Of a stretch of 64,000 bases of DNA, positions 26,466 through 35,375 are shown piece by piece. Within the stretch, counting starts at the first letter, position 1; every line of letters starts with the position of its first letter. The stretch lies in NCBI GenBank assembly GCA_963849635.1, contig CAWKIA010000042.1, positions 9,164 through 73,163 of the forward strand, in the 5' to 3' direction. A program made the position numbers and the translations under genes. Source of the DNA: CAVRUD01 sp963849635. Lineage in GTDB: Bacteria; Chloroflexota; Chloroflexia; Thermomicrobiales; UBA6265. The notes below the pieces were generated by a model, which had not been told where the DNA came from, made no database searches, and was given only the letters and a program-made list of their open reading frames with translations.

Positions 26466-28860
26466 ATGGAGATCGCTGGTGGCGACGGCGACCCCGTCGC
26501 GCCGCTTGACGGCATCACGCTACGTGCTGGGTCTGCCCGCGACGCCGCCCGCCTCCCGACGCCGATCGCCCCGTTCGTCGGACGGCAGCGGGAGGTCGAG
26601 GCCGCGCTGCGCCTGCTCCGCGACGAGGGCGTCCGGCTTCTGACCCTGACCGGCCCCGGCGGAGTGGGCAAGACCCGCCTGGCGATCCGCGTCGCCGAGG
26701 AACTGAGTGGGGCTTTCGACGGCGTGCCTTCGTCGACCTCTCCCCGCTCCACGACCCGATCCTCGTCCTCCCGAGCATTGCTCAAGCGCTCGGGCTTCGT
26801 GAGTGGGCAGGGCACGCCCTCCCGGCCCAACTCCGCGAGGCACTGGGCGGTAAACGCCTCTTGCTGGTGCTGGACAACTTCGAGCAGGTCTCCGCCGCGG
26901 CGCCGCAGGTCGGCGAACTCCTCGCGGGTTGCAGCAATCTGACGGTCCTCGCCACCAGTCGGGTCGGCTTGCGGATCGACGGCGAGCAGGTGTTCCCTGT
27001 GCCCCCGCTCGTGCTCCCCGACGCGGCACTGTCGCTCTCCCTGGACGAGCTTGCCGCTGTCGAGGCAGTGGCGCTGTTTGCGCAGCGGGCGCGTGCAGCT
27101 CGGCCGGAGTTTGCCCTCGACGAAGCCAACGCCGGGACCGTCGCCGAGGCCTGCCGGCGGCTGGACGGCCTGCCCCTGGCCATCGAGCTGGCCGCCGCTC
27201 GGGTCAATATCCTCTCGCCCGAGGCGCTGCTGTCGCGGCTCACGAATCGTCTCCGCCTCCTGACCAGCGGCCGCTTGGATGCCCCTTCCCGCCAGCACAC
27301 GCTCCGCGCGGCGATTGCCTGGAGCCACGACCTCCTCACTGCCGAGGAACAGGCGCTGTTCCGCCGTCTGGCCGTCTTCGCCGGTGGGTTCGATCTGGAC
27401 GCAGCCGAGACCATGATCCCCGCGATCGGCGACCTCGCCCTCGACCCATTTGAGGGGATCGCCGCCCTCGTCGACAAGAGCCTGCTGCGGCGGACCGACG
27501 ATCGGGACGACGCGGGCGAGGCGGGTCCGCGCTTCGCGATGCTGGAAACCATCCGTGAGTACGCGTGGGAGCGGCTGGAGGCGAGCCAAGAGGAGACGGC
27601 TGCCCGCGACGCCCACGCGGCCTGGTGCCTGGCACTGGCGGAGCAAGCAGAGCGCGAGATGTGGGGACGACACCATGGGCGGTGGCCGGATCGGCTCGCG
27701 GCGGAGCAGGACAACCTGCGGGCCGCCTTGGCGTGGCTGCTGGCCCGCGGCGAGGCCGAGGCGGGGCTGCGCCTGACGGGTTCGCTCTGGAAGTTCGTGC
27801 GCAGCCGGGGCCGGCCGAGCGAGGTCCGAGAGTGGCTGGAGCGCTTCTTAGCGGTGGGAGCGAACTCCCAGCATCCGCGCGCGCCGACGCGTTGTGGCTG
27901 GCCGGGGACCTGGCGGGATTGGCAGGCGACTACGACGCGGCCGCCTCACTGCTGGAGGAAAGCCTCGCCCTCGCCCGGGCGGTCGGCGACCCGTTGGCGA
28001 CCGCTAAGGCTCTCTATCTACTCGGAAACGTGGCCGAGGACCTCGACGACCTCGATGGGGTGGAGGCACGCTATGAGGAGGCCCTCGCGCTGTTTCGCGA
28101 GGTGCGCGACCCGTGGTGGGTCCCATTCACGGTGTCGAGCCTCGGGAGGGCGGCGCGCAAGCGCTCCGACCACGGGCGGGCCAGGGCGCTCCACGAAGAG
28201 GCGCTAACCCTGTGGCGGGGGCAGGGCAACGCCTGGGGAGTGGCCTGGGCAACCACCGCGCTCGCCGAAGTGGCTGCGGACGAGGGCAACGCTGGACGCG
28301 CGGCGACGCTCTTCCGTGAGGGCGTACGGCTGCACGCTGAGCTCGGAGAGCTCTCGGGCGTCTACTACTGCCTCCTTGGCCTCGGCCAGCTTGCCGTGTA
28401 CGGCGGACAGGCCAAGGAGGCGACGCGCCTGCTCGGCGCAGCGGAAGCCCTGCGCGAAGCCCGCGGCCTCGCCCTGCAGGCGGACCATCGGGAACCGCAC
28501 GATCGGTGCGTCGCTGCTGCGCGGTTCGCCCTCGGCGACGAGGCGTTCGCCGCCGCGTGGGCCGCAGGACGGGCCCTCTCCATAGATCAGGCCTCCGCGG
28601 AGGTGTCTGCCGTCGTGGCCGCCCTGGGGACCGACCCGAAACCGTCCCGGCCGGCTCCCGCCTACCCGGCGGGGCTCAGCGAGCGGGAGGTCGAGGTGCT
28701 ACGGCTGGTGGCTGCGGGGCTGACCAACCCCCTGGTCGCCGAGCGGCTCTTCCTCAGCCCGCGCACCGTCGACGCCCACTTGCGCCATATCTACCATAAG
28801 CTGGACATCTCGACGCGGGCCGAGGCGATTCGCTTCGCTCTCGCCCATGGCCTCGCCTAG
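26466..28860 (+). CDS. LuxR-family STAND regulator (AfsR/GutR-like ATPase plus TPR; two frame breaks)
   Basis: ATG 26466 gives MEIAGGDGDPVAPLDGITLR. The NTPase module has VGRQREVEAAL at about residue 38, Walker A LTGPGGVGKTRLA at 62, Walker B LLLVLDNFEQV and the sensor LTVLATSR, then RLDGLPLAIELAAARV (the GLPL motif). Breaks are needed near 26725 and 27870. TPR-like repeats follow, then a LuxR HTH: LSEREVEVLRLVAAGLTN and RTVDAHLRHIYHKLDI. It resembles regulators of secondary metabolism and stress. The next gene is convergent. Confidence 0.85.
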
Positions 28861-28905
28861 GACCGCGGCAACGACACGGGAAGCCTCACGGGTCAAGGCG
28901 GGACC

Positions 28906-29487
28906 CTAGCGGGCGGAGGTCCCGAGCAGGCCGCGGGTAACGAGTGCCTCGTAGAGGTGGCCCCAGCTATGGGTCAGGGCCAGGTCGGCGAGGAACCAGC
29001 CGCGGTTGGGCTTGGCCGCCCAGTAGGGCTCCAACCATCCGGCGTTCGGCCCAACCGCCCCATCTTCCACGGCGACGTGATGGACGTGCGCAGGACTCAC
29101 CGGCGCATCGAGATCGGTTGGTTGCAGCCCCCGGACCACCCCGAGCGTGCGCCGGTAGACTGCCTGCCAGTACCCGCGCAGCGCCGCCGCGTCGATGCGC
29201 TCGTTGAGGTCGCTGACCTCGACCTCGGTCATATCCGAGCCAACGTCTCGGCGCGGGAAGTTGAGGCGGGACAACCACCCTTCGTCGTCGACGACCTGCG
29301 AGCGATCGACCACGAAACGGTTGACACCCACATCCTCGCAGCGAGCCACATGCCACACGAGCCAGGCGACGGAGTTAACGCCGTGCGGGCGCTGGCGGAT
29401 CTGCGCGTCGGTGAGGCCGTCAAGCAACTCGTCGAATTCCGTGTGGACATCGTTGTAGCGTTGGTGGAAGAACTGGAGCGCGTCCAT
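28906..29487 (-). CDS. DinB family protein
   Basis: 193 residues from ATG 29487 with GGGAGG six bases upstream. The four-helix DinB fold is shown by FHQRYNDVHTEFDELLDGLT, then VAWLVWHVARCEDVGVNRF with the first metal His, and LALTHSWGHLYEALVTR with the third (HxxxH) at the end. DinB-like proteins are metal-binding, thiol-transferase-like enzymes, often of mycothiol or bacillithiol type. The function of this one is unknown. Confidence 0.8.
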   Translation of the reverse strand: MDALQFFHQRYNDVHTEFDELLDGLTDAQIRQRPHGVNSVAWLVWHVARCEDVGVNRFVVDRSQVVDDEGWLSRLNFPRRDVGSDMTEVEVSDLNERIDAAALRGYWQAVYRRTLGVVRGLQPTDLDAPVSPAHVHHVAVEDGAVGPNAGWLEPYWAAKPNRGWFLADLALTHSWGHLYEALVTRGLLGTSAR

Positions 29488-29909
29488 CGCTTACCTCCCG
29501 CGCCGTGAGTGAACCGACGCAATTCCGTATCGAGGTGCCGCGATGTGACGCATTGTAGCGGGGTGGGGCTGGCAGCGCAGGTTGCCGTCAGCGCCGTCCC
29601 CCGCTGAGCCGCGATAAGGTGACCGTGGCCCTGTCCGACGGGTGACGATCGGGCCTGGTCGAGGGCCCGGACGGGGCCACGGCGGCGCTGACGCTGCGTG
29701 CGGCACCCCGGCTCGCTAGGCAGGCAGGACGGTCCGCGATTAGGCAACCGCCTAGGCGGGATAGCCGATTCACCGACCGCCGCCAGCGCCTAGCATGACG
29801 ACCGTCATAGCGAATCTGCCAAGAGCAACTGTGCTCAACCGAAGCGCCCCCCTCGCCCACCGCCGACGCCGATAGGGATCGCTCACGCCGCCCAAGGGGA
29901 ACCGGCCCG
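29488..29909. other. Intergenic region of about 420 bp
   Basis: Lies between divergent DinB and SnoaL-like genes and so must hold both promoters. No gene, hairpin or repeat stands out. Confidence 0.4.
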
Positions 29910-30317
29910 ATGTCAATGGCCAACAAAGCGCTCGTACACCGCTTCGTGGAGGAGGTGATCAACCGCGGCAACGCCCGGCTCCTGTCCGAGCTCGTCGGCC
30001 CCGACCACGTCCGGCATGCCCCCGACGGGGACCTGTACGGTCCGGAGGGCGTCCGCGCCGACCTAGCCGAATGGCGGACCGGCTTTCCCGACGCCGTCTT
30101 CGCCCTTGAGGATCTCATCGCGGAGGGGGACAAAGTCGTCAGTCGCTTCGTTATTCGGGGCACCCACGCAGGACCGGCGCTGGGTGTGCCACCCACCGGC
30201 CGGCGCGTGGCGGTCGCAGGGGTCGCGATCGACCGGGTGCGCGACGGTCGGCTGGTCGAGTGCTGGATCAGCCTCAACACCCTCGGCCTGCTGCGCCAGC
30301 TCGGTGCGCTGCCCTAG
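29910..30317 (+). CDS. SnoaL-like polyketide cyclase/ester cyclase family protein
   Basis: 135 residues, MSMANKALVHRFVEEVINRG. Typical motifs follow: GPDHVRHAPDGDLYGPEGVR, DKVVSRFVIRGTHAGPALGVPP and GRRVAVAGVAIDRVRDGRLVE, then LNTLGLLRQLG. This is the NTF2-like fold used as cyclase, isomerase or small-molecule binding protein. A close relative is remnant at 7640-7866. The following gene begins 94 bases downstream on the same strand. Confidence 0.8.
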   Translation: MSMANKALVHRFVEEVINRGNARLLSELVGPDHVRHAPDGDLYGPEGVRADLAEWRTGFPDAVFALEDLIAEGDKVVSRFVIRGTHAGPALGVPPTGRRVAVAGVAIDRVRDGRLVECWISLNTLGLLRQLGALP

Positions 30318-30410
30318 GCGGCGCGCCGGCCACCCGGGCACCATGACCCGCACCTCCTCGCAATCGGGCGCAGGCGGGGACGGGCTGATGATAACCATTG
30401 AGGACGAGCC

Positions 30411-31066
30411 GTGACCGTGCCACCGGAGACCGACGGGGAAGTCCAGGCAACGATAAAGCCGGAGTTCGCCGACCTCTGGGCGGAGGCGATGCCGATCGAG
30501 GCATACGTTGCCCAGCTGTGGCGCAAGAACCGCGGTCGGTTCGCGCGCAACCTCGAGCGAACGACCCTCACCGACGACATCCGCGCATGCTTCGGCGCTC
30601 GCCCGCTTCGGCTGCTCGTCCTGACCGACCCGTGGTGTGAAGACTCCGCGCAATTGGTGCCGATGGTCTGGCGCCTGGCGCAGGAGGTTGAGGAAGCGTT
30701 GAACTGCGCGTGCTCCGCGCGAGCGAGCACCGCGACCTGGCGAGCCGCTACGCCACGCGGGGCGGGTACCCGGCGATCCCGGTCTTCATCGTGCTCGGCG
30801 CGGACCTCCGCGAACTCGGCGCGCTGGTCGAACGCCCGGCGCGCATGACGGCCGAGATGGCGGCGGAGACGCAGCGGTTCCAACAGGAGCACGCCGACCT
30901 GCCCGGGGTTAGGCGCACCGTGGAGCGCATGCCGAACGAGACGCAGTCTCTCCTGAAGGAGCACATCGCCGCGTGGCGCGACGGGCAGCACGGTCAGTGG
31001 ACCCGCTACCTGCTCGAGGACCTGGCGGGGATCGCGGACTCCGACGAATCGGGGCAAACCGGCTAA
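30411..31066 (+). CDS. Thioredoxin-fold protein (one frame break)
   Basis: GTG 30411 starts MTVPPETDGEVQATIKPEF. RLLVLTDPWCEDSAQLVPMV is the active-site segment, with a single Cys (W-C-E-D) instead of the C-x-x-C of thioredoxins. A break near 30705 joins to LRVLRASEHRDLASRYATRG and YPAIPVFIVLG, which contains the cis-Pro of the fold. The C-terminal 90 residues are helical. Family members with W-C-x-D sites are bacterial thioredoxin-family proteins of unsettled function. It is followed by the multicopper oxidase gene on the same strand. Confidence 0.75.
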
Positions 31067-31202
31067 GTCGACAGCCGGAGGAGGTGGCGATGGCATGGTC
31101 CCGCGTGAGCGCCGCTTTGGCAGGCGTTTGACCCGAAGACGCTCCCGGTGGGCCCCGGGGCGAGCGGCCGTTGCGCCGTTCGAAGAAGGAGAGGAGCCGG
31201 TG

Positions 31203-33156
31203 ATGGACACGACCACGACGCACACGAACCCCGCCGACCATCACTTCAGTCGAGACATCGCGGGCCTGCCCGCGGCGACGGCGACGCAGATCGTCGACCT
31301 GGCCGACGGGGAAACCTTCGAGCTCGTCGCCGCCCCGGTGCGGAAGCGACTCGGCGACGCGGAGGTGCGCCTGCTGGCCTACAACGGCTCCGTGCCGGGC
31401 CCGACGCTCCGCGTCCGCCAGGGCTCGACGGTCACGGTCAACTTCACGAACCGGACCGACCTCGAGAGCACGGTGCACTGGCACGGGCTGCGGCTCGAGA
31501 ACCGCTTCGACGGCACGCACCAGACGCAGGCGCCGGTCCCCGTCGGCGGCACGTTCGCGTACCGGCTCGCGTTTCCCGACCCCGGCGTCTACTGGTACCA
31601 CCCCCACATCCGCGAGGACTACGGCCAGGAGATGGGGCTGTACGGGAACATCCTCGTCGTCCCGGCCGAGCCCGACTACTGGCCGCCGGCGCACCGCGAG
31701 GTGCCGCTGACGCTCGACGACATCCTGATCGAGGACGGGCAGGTGCCGCCGTTCGGCCGGTCGGAGACGACGTACGCGGCGATGGGCCGGTACGGGAACG
31801 TCCTCCTGGTCGACGGCGAGACGAACCCGCGCTCGGCGCCCGGCTCGGCGAGGTCGTCCGCTTCTACCTGACCAACACCGCCAACACGCGCGTCTTCAAC
31901 GTCGCCCTGCCCGGCGCGCGGATGAAGCTCGTCGGCGGCGACAGCGGCCGGGTCGAGCGGGAGGAGTTCGTCGAATCGGTGGTTATCGCCCCGTCGGAGC
32001 GCGTCGTCGTCGATGTGCTGCTTCGAGCAGCCGGGGCACCTCACCCTCGAACACCGCACGCCCGCGCGGACCTATGCGCTGGCAGCGATCGACGTCGGCA
32101 TCGAGCCGGCAACGCCGTCGCTGGCCGAGCCGTTCGACCACGCTTCGCCACAACCCGGAGTGGGTCGCGGAGCGCGCAGCGACTCGCGCCGTATCTTCGA
32201 GGCGCCGCCCGACAAGACGCTCGCCCTCGTCGCCGAGATGGACCTGGGCGCGCCCGAGGGGCCGGTCGTCTACGCCTGCCCGATGCACCCCGAGGTCGTC
32301 AGCGACCAGCCCGGCCGCTGCCCGAAGTGCGGCATGACGCTCATGCCGACCGCCGCGCCGAGCCAGCTACACCTGCCCGATGCACCCGGAGGTGGTCAGC
32401 GACGCGCCGGGGCGCTGCCCGAAATGCGGCATGGCGTTGCTGCCGGCCGCAGCTCGTCGCGCAGGCGTCGGCGCACGGTGGTGCACGCCCACCACGGCGA
32501 GCCACGAGCAGCACGCGGACCACGCGAGCCGCGACCACGCCGGTCACGGGCAGCACATGCCGGCGACACGCATGCGATGCACGGTGGCCGACCAGGCGCA
32601 TCGGCGGCACCACGACGCGCACGCCATGCACGGGCAGCACGGCGACGCGCGAGGGCCACGGCACGGGCACCACGGCGGAACCGGCGGGATCGAGTGGGAG
32701 GACGAGATGGTCGCCGTCAACCGGCTGACCACGTCGGCGAACACCCGCTGGAAGCTCGTCGACAGGCGACCGGCGCCGCCAGCCAGGCGATCGACTGGCG
32801 GTTCCGCGTCGGCGACAAGGTCAAGCTGCGGCTCGTCAACGAGACGGACTCCGACCACCCGATGCACCACCCGTTCCATGTCCACGGGGCCGGCCGCTTC
32901 GTCGTGCTGGCGCGCGACGGGGTGCCCGAGGCGAACCTGGTCTGGAAGGACACGGTGCTGGTGCGGACCGGGGAGGACCGTGGACATCCTGCTGGACGTC
33001 ACGAATCCCGGAGTCTGGATGGCCCATTGCCACATCGCCGAGCACCACGAGAGCGGCATGATGCTCTCCTTCCGCGTCGATCGAGTAGGAATCGACAGTA
33101 CAGGACGGCGACGAGTTTCCTCGCACGATCCGTCGCGACGAGGAGTGGACCTATGA
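31203..33156 (+). CDS. Multicopper oxidase with two heavy-metal-binding zinc-ribbon-like modules (several frame breaks)
   Basis: ATG 31203 (MDTTTTHTNPADHHFSRDIA). The copper sites are all present in order: STVHWHGLRL near 31480, YWYHPHIREDYG near 31590, HPMHHPFHVHGAGRF near 32860 and WMAHCHIAEHHESGMM near 33020, which carries the type 1 His-Cys-His and Met. Between the second and third cupredoxin domains are two copies of a CPMHPEVVSD-x-PGRCPKCGM unit (32275-32345 and 32370-32440), as found at the ends of copper P-type ATPases. A His-rich segment follows. Frame breaks occur near 31845, 32020, 32370, 32770 and 32990. The protein probably oxidises a metal or organic substrate outside or at the cell surface, although no signal peptide was seen. 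Confidence 0.8.
32272..32445 (+). repeat. Direct repeat encoding two heavy-metal-binding modules
   Basis: Two about 70-base units, each encoding CPMHPEVVSDxPGRCPKCGM-(T/A)-L, separated by about 25 bases. They are close in sequence and suggest internal duplication; a frame break lies between them. Confidence 0.75.
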
Positions 33157-33820
33157 CCGGCAAGGAAAGAAACTCGTCGCCTTCACGCTCTACCCGGGCG
33201 TAACGCCGCTGGACCTGGTGGGGCCGCTCACGGTCCTTCGGAACCTGGGCATCGGCTGGCCGTTTCGGACCGTCGTGGTGGGCGAACGCATCGAGCCGAT
33301 GGCCACCGACACGCCACTCCGGCATGGTCCCAACCACGACCTTCCGCGAGGTCCCCGATCCCTTCGCCGTCATCGTGCCCGGCGGGGGGGACGCCGCCGT
33401 GCGACGCGATGCAGGACGAGGCGCTGTTGGCCTACGTGCGCTCCGCGGCGGCGACGGCCGAGGTGGTGGGATCGACCGGGAACGGGGCGCTCATCCTCGC
33501 GGCGGCCGGCCTCCTGGCGGGGCGGCGGGCGGCAATCCACTGGGCCTACGGCGAGCTCCTGGAGAGCCTGGGCGCGACGCCCGCCCGAGAGCGGTGTGTC
33601 GAGGACGGCAGGTTCCTCGACGGCGGCGGGCGGGTCGGCCGGGATCGACGTGATGCTGCACCTGGTCGCCAGGGTCAAGGGCGAGGCGAGCGCCAAGCTG
33701 GCCCAACTCGCCGCCGAGTACGACCCCCAGCCGCCGTTCGGCGGCATCGACCGAAGCGGCGTGGGCAGCGACCCCGTCGCGATGCCTGGGGCGCCGCGGG
33801 CGTTCAGCAGGCAGCCATAG
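33153..33820 (+). CDS. DJ-1/PfpI family protein, copy A without the usual cysteine (frame breaks)
   Basis: The first recognisable segment is KKLVAFTLYPGVTPLDLVGP; the start is uncertain because the ATG at 33153 lies in another frame. Then VVVGERIEPMATDT, PFAVIVPGGGDA and AEVVGSTGNGALILAAAGLL. In the family the nucleophile elbow is (A/S)-x-C-T-G-(S/A); here it reads VGSTGNGALIL, so the catalytic Cys is absent. The end, IDVMLHLVARV and QPPFGGIDRSG, matches copy B. Frame breaks near 33160, 33325, 33405 and 33620. Perhaps a non-catalytic or degenerate paralogue. Confidence 0.65.
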
Positions 33821-33835
33821 CAAGCAGCGGAGGTG

Positions 33836-34574
33836 ATGTCTATGTCGGCCGAGAGCCAGGGCGAGCGGACCATCGCCCTGGTGCTGTACCCGGGGCTGAC
33901 CGCGCTCGACCTGATCGGCCCGCTCCAGGTGCTCGCGGCGCTGGAGCGGTTCGCGCCGCGCTACCGGACCGTGGTCGTAGGGGAACGGGCCGAGCCGATG
34001 GACACCGACGTGCGCGTCGGCTGGTCCCCGACCGGACGTTCGACGCGGTGCGGGATCCGTACGCCCTCGTCGTGCCGGGCGGCAGGGGGGCCACGATCCG
34101 CGCGATGAGCGACCCGGCGATCCGCGAGTACGTGCGCACGGCCGCTGCATCGGCCGAGATCGTCGCATCGGTGTGCACGGGATCGCTGATCCTGGCCGCC
34201 GTGGGCCTGTTGGAGGGCCGCAGCGCCACGACCAACTGGTTCTTCTCACAAAGTCCTGGAGCGAGTTCGGTGCCAGGTACCTCCGCCGGCGCTGGGTCGA
34301 GGACGGCAAGTTCATCACGTCGGCCGGGGTCTCGGCCGGGATCGACATGGGGCTGCACCTGGCGGCGAGGCTGACCGACGAGGCCACGGCCAGGCGGGTG
34401 CAGCTGGCGATCGACTACGACCCGCAGCCGCCGTTCGGCCGCATCGACTGGGCGCATGTGGGCCGTGCTGCCCCGGATGGCGCGCGGCGGGATCAGCCTG
34501 GCGGCGCCGGTGATAGCGGCCAAACCGAAGCGGCTCACCAGGTCAGACCGGAAGGAACATCCGAAGGTGCATAG
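33836..34574 (+). CDS. DJ-1/PfpI family protein, copy B (frame breaks)
   Basis: ATG 33836 (MSMSAESQGERTIALVLYPG), with a GGAGG-like site just upstream. GLTALDLIGPLQVLAALERF, YALVVPGGRGAT and AEIVASVCTGSLILAAVGLL are the DJ-1/PfpI signature, and the nucleophile Cys of V-C-T-G is present. GISAGIDMGLHLAARL-like sequence and YDPQPPFGRIDWAH end the domain. Two frame breaks (near 34030 and 34260). The family includes isonitrile hydratases and the amidase-like part of AraC regulators. Copy A lies immediately upstream, so the two are a tandem duplicate. Confidence 0.75.
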
Positions 34575-34697
34575 CGCTATCGCATCCTGACCGGGCCCAC
34601 CGATACCACAGGCTGGGCCATCGGTAGCGTTCTCTTCGTGTTCGACGTCAGCCACGCACGAGAGGCTAGAGGAAGGAGACCCTATGGCAAGACTGAC

Positions 34698-35109
34698 TTA
34701 CTCCATAGGCGGGCTTGTCGTCGGGGAGGGCCCGGTGATGGCGATCCCGTGCCTGGCCGCGGCGGTGACGAGCTGCTCGACATCGGCCTCCCCGTTGCCT
34801 GCCCCTGCCATGCACAGGAATCCGGCGAGCCCCTCAGGCGCCAACACGAACAACAGTCGAGCCTCACCGGACTCGACGGCATAGCCGTGTTCGACCCCTG
34901 GCGGTAAGTGCAGGTGGTCGCCGGCGGTGACCGCGCCGCGTCTCGTCTCCAACCCAGAAGGTCAGCGTCCCCTCAAGGACGTAGACGACCTCGTCCGCGT
35001 CGTTGTGCAGGTGACAAGGGGGCTCCTGGCCGCTTCTCACGCGGGTGGCGAGGAGGACCAGCCGTCCGCCGGTCTCTGCGCCCGTGAGGAGGCACGGTGA
35101 CCTGTTCAC
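34698..35109 (-). CDS. Cupin-domain protein (one frame break)
   Basis: From about 35109 (GTG) the frame reads CLLTGAETGGRLVLLATRVR, EPPCHLHNDADEVVYVLEGT and LTFWVGDE, the first cupin motif with its metal-binding H-x-H...E. A break near 34960 joins to AVTAGDHLHLPPGVEHGYAV, the second motif with the last His. C-terminal ARLLFVLAPEGLAGFLCMAG fits quercetinase-like single-domain cupins. The substrate is not predictable. Confidence 0.75.
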
Positions 35110-35375
35110 TATCTTCGCCGATTGTCCGGCAAGTTACCTGCTTTGCTTCCACTGTGCGTCTCGATCCTTCTTTGTGACCCGCCAATCAGTCGCCGGTTCC
35201 GGCCGTTCTGTCTCCATAGTCTGCGGACTTGCCGGGGCCGCGACCACCATCAGTGCTCACACACTGTCTCGCACACTTGCCCAACTGTTGGAGGAGTGGA
35301 CCTTGGACGTAAGCCGCGCACGCCACCAACTTTCCACGGCGGACCAGACAAGCCCGGCCCGAACATCGGTGACGA

